From the NCBI RefSeq assembly GCF_023008405.1, contig NZ_CP095376.1, forward strand, positions 8,226,501 to 8,290,500: a stretch of 64,000 bases of DNA, read 5' to 3'. Positions 8,005-16,871 of the stretch are shown here, in pieces. The notes beneath the pieces were generated by a model that saw only the letters and a list, made by a program, of their open reading frames with translations, was not told the DNA's origin and did not search any database. The DNA is from Amycolatopsis sp. FBCC-B4732 (lineage in GTDB: Bacteria > Actinomycetota > Actinomycetes > Mycobacteriales > Pseudonocardiaceae). The first letter of the stretch is position 1. Each line of letters opens with the position of its first letter. The translations under genes and the position numbers were made by a program.

Positions 8005-9090
8005 CTGAACGGACCCGTAGTTCGCGGTGCCGCTCTCGGGGCGGCGCTGGTCCTGCTGTCCGGGTGCACCGGCGAAACCACCCCGCCGCCACCGCCGCCG
8101 CCGGCCACGACGACCGCGCCGCCCCCGGCGACGGCGTCGCTGCCGGAAGGCCTCACCGGCGTCCGGGCGACCGGCGGGATCGGGGTCACGGCGTTGCTCC
8201 CCACCACCGGCCCGACCCTGTTCGACGCCGACCGCGGCGCCGGCGCCACGCCGCCCGGCTACCCCGGTGGTGACACCGGCCTGAGCGTCGTCCGGGTCGG
8301 GACGGGCGCCGTCCTGACGACCTTCCCGCCCGACACCCACAGCATCGAGCCGTTCGAAATCCTCGCCTACACCGGCCCGTCGACCCCGCCGCGCTCGCTC
8401 GGCCGCGCCTGGTCGGTCGCGCCGGACGTCGCCGGCCAGGGCGTCTGGCTGATCCGGCAGGACGCGCCCGACAACTGCCGGCTGCAGCACGTGCCCCTCG
8501 CCGGCGGTGAGCCCGACCGCGGCCAGCCCGCCAGCTGCCGCACCCGGGTCCGCGCCGAAACCGCGCACGGCCTGCTGATCACCATCAACTCCGGCGCCGC
8601 CGAGTCGACCGACGCGCTGATCGACCCGGCCACCGGCCGCACGGTCGAGCAGGCCCCACGCATCCTCGCCGTCGCCGGCGACCGGATGCTGCTCGACGGC
8701 CTCACCGACCTCACCCTCGTCGACCTGCGCGACCGCGGCCGCAAGCGGCTCAGCCGTCCGTCGATCGGCGGCCAGCCGACCGTGGTCGCATCGCGCGACG
8801 GCGCCTGGATCGCGGCCGACTTCGCCAACGCCGCCTACCGCGGCACCAGCACCCAGCTCCGGGACGTCTGGCTGCTCCGCCCGGACACGCTGACCTGGGA
8901 ACACGCTCCCGGCATGCCGTACGTGACCGAGCACCTCAAGCGCAACGGCGGCCTCGACTGGACCGCGAACGACGACCTCGTGCTCGCCGACGGCGTCATC
9001 GGGGCCTGGCACCCCGGCGAGCCGCGGTGGCGCCTCGGCTCGGCCACCCTGCCGGCCGGCGACTGGTCGGGCCTCGCCGTCCTCCCGTGA
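8005..9090 (+). CDS. putative lipoprotein with a probable CTG start
   Basis: The frame encodes a typical lipoprotein signal: a short n-region with Arg, the hydrophobic stretch G-A-A-L-G-A-A-L-V-L and the lipobox L-L-S-G-C, with the lipidated Cys about 21 residues in. There is no ATG, GTG or TTG in frame near the signal; CTG at 8005 lies six bases after a GGGGGA ribosome site and gives a normal-length signal. A Pro/Thr linker (about 27-45) leads to about 310 residues that look like a beta-propeller-type extracytoplasmic domain with repeated strands and D-G / W-x-A-x-D turns. No enzyme motif is recognised. The upstream DUF1707 gene is divergent, 48 bases away. Confidence 0.65.
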   Translation: MNGPVVRGAALGAALVLLSGCTGETTPPPPPPPATTTAPPPATASLPEGLTGVRATGGIGVTALLPTTGPTLFDADRGAGATPPGYPGGDTGLSVVRVGTGAVLTTFPPDTHSIEPFEILAYTGPSTPPRSLGRAWSVAPDVAGQGVWLIRQDAPDNCRLQHVPLAGGEPDRGQPASCRTRVRAETAHGLLITINSGAAESTDALIDPATGRTVEQAPRILAVAGDRMLLDGLTDLTLVDLRDRGRKRLSRPSIGGQPTVVASRDGAWIAADFANAAYRGTSTQLRDVWLLRPDTLTWEHAPGMPYVTEHLKRNGGLDWTANDDLVLADGVIGAWHPGEPRWRLGSATLPAGDWSGLAVLP

Positions 9091-9093
9091 GGG

Positions 9094-9750
9094 TCACTCC
9101 CCGTCGAGGCCGTGCTCGATCGCGTAGCGGGCCAGCTCGACGCGGTTGTGCAGCTGCAGCTTCCGCAGCGTCGACTGGACGTGGTTCTCCACCGTGCGGT
9201 GCGACAGCACCAGCCGCTCGGCGATCTGCCGCGCGGTCAGCCCCTTCGCGACCAGCCGCAGGACGTCGGTTTCGCGCTCGGTCAGCCGGGGCGGCTCGGC
9301 GCCGCCGGCCGGCGCGTCCGCCATCCGCCGGTACTCGCCGAGCACCAGCCCGGCCAGTCCCGCGGTGAACACCGGGTCGCCCGCCGCGGTCCGGTGCACG
9401 GCGTCCACCAGCTCCGCCGACGACGCCGACTTGACCAGGTAGCCGGACGCGCCGGCCTTCACCGCCTCCAGGACGTCCTTGTGCTCCCCGCTCGCCGACA
9501 GCACCAGCACCTTCGTCGACGGCAGCGCCGCGGTGATCTCCCGGGTGGCGTCCACGCCCGAGGTGGTGCCCAGGTTGAGGTCCATCAGCACGACGTCCGG
9601 CAGGACGGTCCGCGCGATGCGCAGCGCCGCGTCGGCGTCCGGCGCGGTCGCCTTCACGTCGAAGCCGTGCTCGGTCAGGTCGCGGGCCACCCCGTCGCGC
9701 CAGATCGGGTGGTCGTCGACCACCATGACCGAAATCCGCGCCTCGCTCAT
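9094..9750 (-). CDS. NarL/LuxR-family response regulator (MacR-like)
   Basis: The 218-residue protein has an N-terminal receiver domain (acidic D-D-H near residue 12, phospho-acceptor Asp57 in V-V-L-M-D-L-N, Lys near 107) and a C-terminal LuxR helix-turn-helix at about 150-210 (L-T-E-R-E-T-D-V-L-R ... T-V-E-N-H-V). It would bind DNA when phosphorylated by the kinase encoded just upstream, whose stop overlaps this ATG (ATGA). The pair resembles the MacRS system of streptomycetes. Targets are not visible here. Confidence 0.88.
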   Translation of the reverse strand: MSEARISVMVVDDHPIWRDGVARDLTEHGFDVKATAPDADAALRIARTVLPDVVLMDLNLGTTSGVDATREITAALPSTKVLVLSASGEHKDVLEAVKAGASGYLVKSASSAELVDAVHRTAAGDPVFTAGLAGLVLGEYRRMADAPAGGAEPPRLTERETDVLRLVAKGLTARQIAERLVLSHRTVENHVQSTLRKLQLHNRVELARYAIEHGLDGE

Positions 9751-10883
9751 TGCGCACCCCTCGTGCTCGGCACCCTGACCTCCCACTCCGTGCCCCGGCC
9801 GGGCCCGGTGTCGAGGGTCGCGCTCCCCCCGAGATCGCGGACCCGCCCCCGGATGGATTCCACCACGCCGAGGTGCCCGTCCGCTGCCGCTCGCTCGAGA
9901 ACGCCGTCCGGAATGCCCGGTCCGTCGTCGCGGACGCTCACCACGACTTCGCCGCCCAGGTCCTCCAGCAGCACCCACGCGTGCGCGCCCGGCCCGGCGT
10001 GCTTCTCGACGTTCGCCAGCGCTTCGCGGGTGACGGCGGCGAGCTCTTCGGTGACGTGGGCCGGCAGTTCGACGTCGTCGGCCGGGGTCGAGACCTGCAC
10101 CGACGACGTCGCGAGCAGCTGCAGGGCCGCGCGCAGGCTCAGCGTTCCGCTGTCGTTCGGCGTCAGCGGCTCGGTCGTCACCAGCGACCGCAGCGCGATC
10201 TCCTGCTCGCCGGCCAGCCGCGCGAGCTCCGCCGCTTCGCCGCCGACCTCGTTGCCGCGCTTGCGGACCCGGGCGAGCACCTGCAGCACGCTGTCGTGGA
10301 TCGAGCGGGCCAGCCGCTCCCGCTCGGCCGTCGCCGCTTCCTTGCGCAGCGCCTGCTCCAGCCGCGCCGCGGACCGGCGGCCCATTGTCGCGGCCATCCC
10401 GACCAGCAGACCGGCGGCGGCGAGCAGGACGCCGTCACGGGCGACGTCGAGGTCGAACTTCTCCCGCGCCAGCCCGGTCGCGACGCCGACGACCAGCCCG
10501 GCCAGCACGCCACCGCTCGCACCGAAGCGCGCGCCGGCGGCGACCGGGGGCACGGCCGCCCAGACCGTGGTGATGAGCGGGACGTTCAGCGCGAACTGCG
10601 CGTCGCTGAGCACCCACGGCGAGGTCAGCAGCAACGCCGTCGTGAACGCCAGGTCGACGACGACCAGCGCCGGCGGCCGCGTCCGCTCGCGCAGGTAGAG
10701 GAAGCTGGTGACGACCGACCAGGCAGCCATCGCGCCGACGATCGCCCACGCCAGCCATTCGCGCTGGTAGTGACCGCTTTGGACGATCACGGTGCCGCAG
10801 GCGAACGCCCAGGTGAGCCAGCGGAACGCGAGCACGCCCCGCCACATCGGCGTGATCGGGTCCGGTGACCGCCGGGTGGTCAC
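9747..10883 (-). CDS. sensor histidine kinase (MacS-like, HisKA_3)
   Basis: The GTG at 10883 overlaps the stop of the transporter gene (GTGA). The 378-residue membrane kinase has about six TM helices in residues 15-165, a short linker, the dimerisation/phospho-acceptor motif R-S-I-H-D with His196, and a HATPase domain with an N-box-like E-A-L-A-N-V-E-K-H-A near 280 and D-D-G-P-G-I-P. There is no large extracytoplasmic sensor domain, so it probably senses within the membrane or through a partner; the co-transcribed AI-2E-type transporter is a candidate partner by position only. Confidence 0.85.
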   Translation of the reverse strand: MTTRRSPDPITPMWRGVLAFRWLTWAFACGTVIVQSGHYQREWLAWAIVGAMAAWSVVTSFLYLRERTRPPALVVVDLAFTTALLLTSPWVLSDAQFALNVPLITTVWAAVPPVAAGARFGASGGVLAGLVVGVATGLAREKFDLDVARDGVLLAAAGLLVGMAATMGRRSAARLEQALRKEAATAERERLARSIHDSVLQVLARVRKRGNEVGGEAAELARLAGEQEIALRSLVTTEPLTPNDSGTLSLRAALQLLATSSVQVSTPADDVELPAHVTEELAAVTREALANVEKHAGPGAHAWVLLEDLGGEVVVSVRDDGPGIPDGVLERAAADGHLGVVESIRGRVRDLGGSATLDTGPGRGTEWEVRVPSTRGAQ

Positions 10884-12121
10884 GGCTTGTCGTCGCGCTT
10901 CGGCGGCTCCGCCGTCGAAGCGTCGGCTTCCTCCTCGGCGACCGTCGCGATTTCGGCCTTCGGGCCCCCGGGTTCGGCGTCGTTCGGCTGCGCGGCCTGG
11001 TCCTTGAGGACGTCCACCTCGGCCGGGTCGGGGTTGGTCTCGTGCAGCAGCGACCGGACGCCGGCGTTGAGCACCGCCAGCAGCGGCACGGCGAGCAGCG
11101 CACCCGCGATCCCGCCCGCGACCAGTCCGGCGGTGATGGCCAGGACGACGGCGAGCGGGTGCAGCTTCACCGCCCGCCCGAGCAGCAGCGGCTGCAGGAT
11201 GTGGCTCTCCAGCTGCATCACGCCGATCACGATGGCCAGCACGATCACCGCGCCGATGAAGCCGTTCGTCACCAGCGCGATCAGCACCGCGACGCCGCCG
11301 GTGATGACCGCGCCGATGATCGGGATGAACGCGCCGATGAACACCAGCGTCGCCAGCGGGATCACCAGCGGGACACCCATGATCCACAGGCCGACGCCGA
11401 TGCCGACCGCGTCGACCACGGCCACCGCGGCCGTCGCGCGCACGTAGCTGACGAGCGACGCGAACCCGCGGCGCCCGGCGACGTCGACGCGGTTGCGGAC
11501 CGGGCGGGGCACCGCGCGGACGAGGAACGTCCAGATGCCGTCGCCGCCGCTGAGGAAGAAGATCGTGATGAACAGCGTCAGCAGGAAGCCGGTGAGGATC
11601 TCGCCGACCGTGCTCGCCGTCGTCAACGCGGTCGTCGTGATGGACGCCTGGTTGTTCTGGATGAACCCGATCGCCTGGTTGATGAAGTCCTGGATCTGCT
11701 CCTGGCGCAGGTGCGGCGGCCCGTTGAGCAGCCACTCCTTGATCTGGTTGAGGCTGTCGTTCAGCTGTTTCTGCAGCTGCGGCAGGCCGGAGGAGAACTG
11801 CGTGATGACGAACGTCAGCAGCCCGCCCAGCACCGCCAGCCCGGCGATCAGCACGATCGCCGTCGCCAGCCCGCGCGGGAACTTCACCGCCACCAGCTTC
11901 TGCACCGCCGGCGCCAGCAGCGCGGACAGCAGCAGGGCGATGGACAGCGGGATGATCACGACCGAGAGGTAGCCGATCACCCACACCACGGCGTACAGCG
12001 CGGCGACCACCACGATGAACCGCCACGCCAACGCCGCGCTGATGCGCAGGCCCCGGGGGATCAGCCCGGTGATGTCCTCGTGCTCCGGCAGGAACGGGTC
12101 TTCGCGTCGCGCGTGGCTCAC
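10880..12121 (-). CDS. AI-2E family transporter (UPF0118)
   Basis: The 413-residue integral membrane protein has the family's arrangement: two or three N-terminal TM helices, a long central amphipathic region (about 80-170, with I-Q-D-F-I-N-Q), then five TM helices, with the conserved P-L-x-I-P-L-A-T / G-A-F-I-P-I-I-G segment in the middle. The C-terminal tail of about 60 residues is charged and hydrophilic. GTG at 12121 was preferred because residues further upstream are unlike the family. It is the first gene of the operon with the two-component pair. The substrate is unknown; AI-2 export is a family label rather than a prediction here. Confidence 0.82.
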   Translation of the reverse strand: MSHARREDPFLPEHEDITGLIPRGLRISAALAWRFIVVVAALYAVVWVIGYLSVVIIPLSIALLLSALLAPAVQKLVAVKFPRGLATAIVLIAGLAVLGGLLTFVITQFSSGLPQLQKQLNDSLNQIKEWLLNGPPHLRQEQIQDFINQAIGFIQNNQASITTTALTTASTVGEILTGFLLTLFITIFFLSGGDGIWTFLVRAVPRPVRNRVDVAGRRGFASLVSYVRATAAVAVVDAVGIGVGLWIMGVPLVIPLATLVFIGAFIPIIGAVITGGVAVLIALVTNGFIGAVIVLAIVIGVMQLESHILQPLLLGRAVKLHPLAVVLAITAGLVAGGIAGALLAVPLLAVLNAGVRSLLHETNPDPAEVDVLKDQAAQPNDAEPGGPKAEIATVAEEEADASTAEPPKRDDKP

Positions 12122-12353
12122 CGGCTCACCGTACTGGCAACACCGTCCGATTCGGCCGCTTTCCCGCAGCCGAGTCCGACACGCGCACGGGCCAGCCGTG
12201 ATCACCCGCCGTGAAAGCCGATCGCACGCTGTGTTCTTCACACGATGGGGGCATCAAGTCGTGTCGAGGGTGCGGGCGGCGTCGCGGATTTGGTTAGGTC
12301 GCTCCCGTAACGGCAGATCGCCGGACACCCACCGAACTCTTGGAGACGCACCA

Positions 12354-13268
12354 GTGGCCGACCACGCGACGAACGAGGGGCAGGGCGCCAAGCGCGCCGG
12401 CCGCTTCGTGTCGCGTGCGCTGCTGGTGCTCGGCGGGGCCGTGGCCGGCACCGCCGCCGCCTGGCTCGTCTCGGGTGCGGCCGCTTCCGCGGACACCGTC
12501 GACGTGGCCCCCGCCCCGATCGCCGCGGCCGCCACCGGCAGCATCGGCGACGTGAACAGCGGCGCCTCGGAAGCGGCGACCCACGTCTCCGCGTCGAGCT
12601 GCCAGCAGGACGCCACGTCGTGGAGCGAGCCGTGCGCCCGCACCCTCGGCCACGAGGTCTCCGAGCGCGTCAGCGACTCGGTCTCGGACCTCGCCGACGA
12701 CGCCGTCGTGAGCCCGGCCCACCGCGCCCTCGGCGCGGTCGAGCACATCGTCCGCAAGCCGCAGGACACCCGCGAGGTCCTCGAGCAGACCTTCACCCCC
12801 GAGCCGGCGCACGACGTGCTGCAGCTGCTCGCCCCGGCCGCCGGCGGCGACCTGATCCCGCTCCCGGGGCACGCCCCGGTCGAGCCGGAGCCGGTCACCA
12901 CGGGCCTCGGCCAGACCACGGACACGGTCGCCGCCTCGACCGTCCAGCTCCCCGCCGCGTTGCGAGCTCCGCTCGCGATGCCGACGGGTTTCCAGCACGA
13001 AGACGGCACCGGTGCCGCGGGCGAGTCCCGCGATTCGCACCGTGACCTGCCGTCGCCGCTGGCCCCGGTGCAGCTTCCGGTCGCACCGTCCGTCCCCACC
13101 GCCCCGGGTGGCAGCACTGCCCCCGGTGGTCACCTCGACGGCCTCAACTTCGGCGTCCCCTTCTGGACGACCGAAGCCGTCGACTCCGCCGTCGCGGCCA
13201 TGAGCCGCGCCGGCCTGCGCACCGCGATGCGCACCCCGGGCGAGCAGCCCGGTGTCACTCCTGACTGA
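12354..13268 (+). CDS. secreted protein of unknown function
   Basis: The 304-residue protein starts at GTG 12354 behind a GGAG site. A basic n-region and hydrophobic segment (about residues 21-42) lead to a signal peptidase site A-S-A-D around residue 46. The mature part has one Cys pair (S-S-C-Q-Q-D and E-P-C-A-R near 86 and 97), a helical region with I-V-R-K-P-Q-D-T-R-E-V-L-E-Q, then a Pro/Ala-rich low-complexity stretch, with no TM or sorting signal at the end. It lies 208 bases before the repeat protein and in the same direction, so the two may act together at the surface. I do not recognise the family. Confidence 0.65.
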   Translation: MADHATNEGQGAKRAGRFVSRALLVLGGAVAGTAAAWLVSGAAASADTVDVAPAPIAAAATGSIGDVNSGASEAATHVSASSCQQDATSWSEPCARTLGHEVSERVSDSVSDLADDAVVSPAHRALGAVEHIVRKPQDTREVLEQTFTPEPAHDVLQLLAPAAGGDLIPLPGHAPVEPEPVTTGLGQTTDTVAASTVQLPAALRAPLAMPTGFQHEDGTGAAGESRDSHRDLPSPLAPVQLPVAPSVPTAPGGSTAPGGHLDGLNFGVPFWTTEAVDSAVAAMSRAGLRTAMRTPGEQPGVTPD

Positions 13269-13476
13269 ACACCTCCTGCACGGGTAGCTGACGCGCCCAA
13301 GTCCGTCCTCAGCTGACGGCGTCCGCGTCCGCGAACCACCCGTGATCCGGCGGTGCGCTTTTTCGCGCCCGCAAGAAGTTCCTTCCCCCTCGGGTGCGGC
13401 TCGGACTCCATTTCGAATTCGACGAGCGCACCCCCACAAGCCCGCAAGGGAACCCGAAATAAAGGAGAAAAACCCC

Positions 13477-16400
13477 ATGCAGACGTGGGCAAAGCGCGGA
13501 CTCCAGACCGCACTTGTCACGGGTGGGTTGCTGATGCTGGGTACCGGCATCGCCTCGGCCGACGAGAACGTCAACCCGGACGCCCCGGCGTCCCCGCTCG
13601 ACCTCAACGTGACGGTCCCCATCCAGGAGGCCAACAACGCGGTCGGGACCCCCTTCGGCCAGCTGGACCTGCCCGCCGGGCAGACGGAGCTGAGCGCCAA
13701 GCCGGTCACCAACGCGGCGAACGAAGCGGCGAAGCAGCTCGACGAAGCGAGCCCGATCAGCCAGAGCACCCTCGGCGGTGTCACCAAGGCCGACGGTGCG
13801 GGCGCCTTCACCCCGAGCCACAACAACCTCAAGGGCAACAAGGTCACGGGCGACGTCGTCGTCCCGATCCAGATCGTGGACAACGCGGTCGGCGTGCTCG
13901 GCGACGCGACCGTGCAGGGTGGCGACCACACCCAGACCTGGGACCACAGCCAGGACATCGCGACGACCGGCAAGGACTCGAGCCTCGCGGGCAACGCGGT
14001 CGCCCTCGACTGGGCGCTCCCCGTCCAGATCGCCGGCAACGGCGGCGGCGTCGCCGGCGGCACCGGCCGCGTGACCGGTGGGTCGGCCAACCAGAGCGCC
14101 ACCGAGACCGGGGACGTCGACACCAACGGCGACGGCTCCTCCCTCTCCGGCAACATCGTGGCCGGCCAGTTCGCCACCCCGGTGCAGGTGACCGGCAACG
14201 CCGCGTCGTACCTGCTCGGCAACGGCCAGAGCCACGGCTACTCGGCCGACACGGTCGCCACCTCCGGCGGCTCGCTGTTCAGCTCGGGCGACCAGGCCAG
14301 CGGTTCCGGCAACGTGGTCGGCGCGCCGATCGCCCTGCCGGTCAAGTTCAACTGCAACTCGGGCGCCGTGTGGGGCTCGCTGTCGAACTCCGACGGCTGC
14401 AACACCTCCGCCGACGCCACGGCCGGGGACACGCGCGAGGGCAGCCTCGGCATCCCGACCTACCTCGAGACGAGCGGCAACGACTCGTTCCTGTCCGGCA
14501 ACGGCGGGGCGGCCTCGCTCTCCCCGATCGCGAACGTCGCGGGTGTCGCGGGCTCGTGGATCGGCAACGCCTCGGCGGGCATCCCCGAGACCGGCAGCTC
14601 CTCCAGCACGGTCGACTCGGGCGGCTTCGTCAAGACCGCCGGTGACAACGCGAGCGGCTCGGGCAACGTCCTGAACCCGTCGGTCGCGCTGCCGGTCGAG
14701 GCCTTCGGCATCGGTGGCACCTACATCGGCCAGGCCAACGCCGCGCACGACAACACCACCGACGCCAACGCGGGCAACGGCAGCTACACCCGGGGCAACG
14801 ACTCCGTGCTGGGTGGCAACATCGTCAACACCCAGGCCGCGGGCGCGCCCGAGGTCTTCGGCATCGGCGGCAGCCACATCGGCAACGCGTCCGGCACGGC
14901 GACCGAGGACAAGACGGTCACCGCCGGGGCGTACGACGGCACGCAGGGCAACGACTCGTCCGGCTCGGGCAACGTCGTCCAGGTGCCGGTCGGCCTCCCC
15001 GCCGAGGTCTTCGGCGTCGGCGGCTCCTTCATCGGCCAGGGCTCCGGCTCGGCCGAGGAGACCAAGGTCGTCTCCGGTGGCGGCGGTGGCTCCACCCACG
15101 ACGACAACGGCTTCCTGAGCTCCAACCTGGGCACCGTGCCGGCTTCGCTGCCGGTCCAGGTCGCCAACATCGGCGGCGCGTTCGTCGGCCAGGGCCACGG
15201 CAAGGGCTCGACCGACACGACGTCCAACGCGGGCGGCGACGTCACGGCGAACGGCCCCGCGGGCGCCGGCGCCGGCAACATCATCGAGGCCCCGGTCTCG
15301 CTCCCGGTGCTGGCCGCCGGCAGCGGTGCCGCCCTCGCGGGCATCGGCACCGGTGAGAACGACAACATCACCGACTCCTCGGCGGGCGGCGACGCCCTCA
15401 CCGACGGGCAGGACGGCGCGCTCACCGGCAACATCGTCAAGGCGCCGATCGCCGGTGTGGCGCAGGTCTTCAGCGACGGCGTCGCGGGTGCCGCGCTGGG
15501 CCACGGCCTGGGCACCAACGACACCACGTCGGTGGCCGGCGGCGACGCCACCACCAACGGTGACGGTGGCTCGGTGGCCGGCAACATCGTCGGCGCGGAC
15601 GCGCTGCCGGTGGCGCAGGTCTTCGGGGACGCGGTCAGCGCCGCGGGTGTCGCGAGCGGCACCGGCGTCAGCATGACCTCGGTCGAGAACGCGGGCGACG
15701 ACACCACCTCCGGTGTCGAAGGCGCGATCTCGGGCAACATCCTCGACCTGCCGGTGACCGCGATCGCGCAGCTGTTCGGCGACGCGGTGACCGTGGGCGG
15801 CGTCGCGCACGCCGTCGGCGACAACACGCTGACCACGGAGAACGGCGGCGAGCCGACCACCGAGGGTGACGGGTCCAGCCTGTCGGGGTACAACTTCTAC
15901 CACGACATCGTGGCGCCGGTGCAGATCTTCGGGGTGCCCCTGGAGCTGCTCGGCGTGGCCACCGCCGACGCGACCGACATGACGAGCATCGACGGGGAAG
16001 CCACGGACGCGGCCGACGCGATCGCGAACCCGGTCGAGGGTTCGGAGCTGGGTGCGGGCGAGCTGCCCTCGCTGACCTCGCTCGCCAGCGGCCTGCCGAC
16101 GGCCGGGCTGCCCACCGCGGGCCTGCCCGCGCTGCCGACGGCCGTCCCGGCGCAGCGCGCCGACGTGCCGGTGAGCTCCCCGATGGCCGGGCTGCCCCAC
16201 CTGCCCACCGCGGGTGGCCTGCCGGGTCTGAACGGGCTCTCGGGCCTGGGCGGTTCCCTGGCCGGCGGCGCCCAGCGCGCCGACCTGCCGACCGGTGGCC
16301 TGCCGGTGCACATCCCGGTCCTGAGCGGCGGCCTGCTGCCGTCGCTCCCGGCGCTGGGTGGCACCGAGCGTGCCGACCTGCCGACCCGTGGCCTGCCCGT

Positions 16401-16665
16401 CGCGGTGCCGGCCCTGCCGGCCCTCGGTGGCGTCCCGGCCCTGCCGGTCGCGCTGCCGGTGACCCCGGCCACCCCGGCGCTGCCGGTCGCGCTGCCCGCG
16501 ACCCCGGCGCTGCCGACCGCGCTGCCCGCCGCCCCGGCCCTGCCGGTGAACGCGAAGCTGCCGGTGCTCGACAGCGCGGCCCCGGCCGCGCAGGTCCCGG
16601 CCATGTCGGGCCTCGACTCGACCGGCTTCCTCGCGAAGCTGCTGGGTCTGGTCAAGCGCAAGTAG
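13477..16665 (+). CDS. giant secreted chaplin-like repeat protein
   Basis: The 1062-residue protein starts at ATG 13477 after AAAGGAG. It has a signal peptide cleaved near A-S-A-D (residue 28). About 14 imperfect units of about 50 residues follow, each with a core like S-G-N-(I/V)-V-x5-(L)-P-V-x-V-x-G-x8-G. The core parallels the chaplin domain (S-G-N, central P-V, then Gly/Asn). One unit keeps the chaplin-type Cys pair (F-N-C-N ... D-G-C-N at 14350-14403). The last about 210 residues are a Leu/Pro/Ala-rich rod with three R-A-D-(L/V)-P repeats, ending in L-L-G-L-V-K-R-K. No LPxTG motif is present. Surface assembly by amyloid-like beta stacking is inferred from the chaplin resemblance. Confidence 0.75.
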   Translation: MQTWAKRGLQTALVTGGLLMLGTGIASADENVNPDAPASPLDLNVTVPIQEANNAVGTPFGQLDLPAGQTELSAKPVTNAANEAAKQLDEASPISQSTLGGVTKADGAGAFTPSHNNLKGNKVTGDVVVPIQIVDNAVGVLGDATVQGGDHTQTWDHSQDIATTGKDSSLAGNAVALDWALPVQIAGNGGGVAGGTGRVTGGSANQSATETGDVDTNGDGSSLSGNIVAGQFATPVQVTGNAASYLLGNGQSHGYSADTVATSGGSLFSSGDQASGSGNVVGAPIALPVKFNCNSGAVWGSLSNSDGCNTSADATAGDTREGSLGIPTYLETSGNDSFLSGNGGAASLSPIANVAGVAGSWIGNASAGIPETGSSSSTVDSGGFVKTAGDNASGSGNVLNPSVALPVEAFGIGGTYIGQANAAHDNTTDANAGNGSYTRGNDSVLGGNIVNTQAAGAPEVFGIGGSHIGNASGTATEDKTVTAGAYDGTQGNDSSGSGNVVQVPVGLPAEVFGVGGSFIGQGSGSAEETKVVSGGGGGSTHDDNGFLSSNLGTVPASLPVQVANIGGAFVGQGHGKGSTDTTSNAGGDVTANGPAGAGAGNIIEAPVSLPVLAAGSGAALAGIGTGENDNITDSSAGGDALTDGQDGALTGNIVKAPIAGVAQVFSDGVAGAALGHGLGTNDTTSVAGGDATTNGDGGSVAGNIVGADALPVAQVFGDAVSAAGVASGTGVSMTSVENAGDDTTSGVEGAISGNILDLPVTAIAQLFGDAVTVGGVAHAVGDNTLTTENGGEPTTEGDGSSLSGYNFYHDIVAPVQIFGVPLELLGVATADATDMTSIDGEATDAADAIANPVEGSELGAGELPSLTSLASGLPTAGLPTAGLPALPTAVPAQRADVPVSSPMAGLPHLPTAGGLPGLNGLSGLGGSLAGGAQRADLPTGGLPVHIPVLSGGLLPSLPALGGTERADLPTRGLPVAVPALPALGGVPALPVALPVTPATPALPVALPATPALPTALPAAPALPVNAKLPVLDSAAPAAQVPAMSGLDSTGFLAKLLGLVKRK
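13828..15975 (+). repeat. tandem chaplin-like coding repeats, about 14 units of about 150 bp
   Basis: Units begin at G-N cores such as L-K-G-N, L-A-G-N, L-S-G-N, G-S-G-N and V-A-G-N and are spaced about 45-57 codons apart. Between cores lies an Asp/Thr/Gly-rich connector with T-x-G-x-D/N. Units 6 to 9 are the most alike (F-G-I-G-G-x-x-I-G in three of them) and units 11 to 13 form a second subgroup (Q-V-F-x-D-x-V), which points to successive local duplications. Confidence 0.75.
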
Positions 16666-16674
16666 TCCGGTACT

Positions 16675-16705
16675 GCCGGGCGGGTTCAGCCAGAGCCCGC
16701 CCGGC
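16675..16705 (+). terminator. terminator after the repeat protein
   Basis: A perfect 10-bp stem (GCCGGGCGGG at 16675-16684 with its complement at 16696-16705) and 11-base loop lies 10 bases after the stop codon. No T-run follows, as is usual for actinomycetes. Confidence 0.75.
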
Positions 16706-16820
16706 CGCTGACCCCGCTGTCACGGGTTGGCGTTCCACCGCGCCGCGAGGGTGACCTCGCACGGAACGCCCCCGGCCCGCGATCGCGGTACTCGAAAAGG
16801 CTCTCCTTCCCTGGAGAGGA

Positions 16821-16855
16821 CGAACCCCAGGAGCCGACCCGGCCCCTGGGGTTCG
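16821..16855 (-). terminator. terminator after the dioxygenase gene
   Basis: An 11-bp perfect stem (arms 16821-16831 and 16845-16855) with a 13-base loop lies 17 bases beyond the stop of the leftward dioxygenase gene. Confidence 0.75.
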
Positions 16856-16871
16856 TTCGTGTCCGGGGAAG

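Noticed and set aside
9747-12026. A fused histidine kinase and transporter-like protein
   Set aside because: The N-terminal part of this frame is out of frame with the AI-2E transporter and is Arg-rich nonsense. The real kinase starts at GTG 10883, overlapping the transporter stop.
13477-16665. A PE-PGRS-like or adhesin-repeat (LPxTG) protein
   Set aside because: The repeats contain the S-G-N ... P-V core of chaplins rather than GGA/GGN repeats, there is no PE domain, and the C-terminus lacks LPxTG and a membrane helix.
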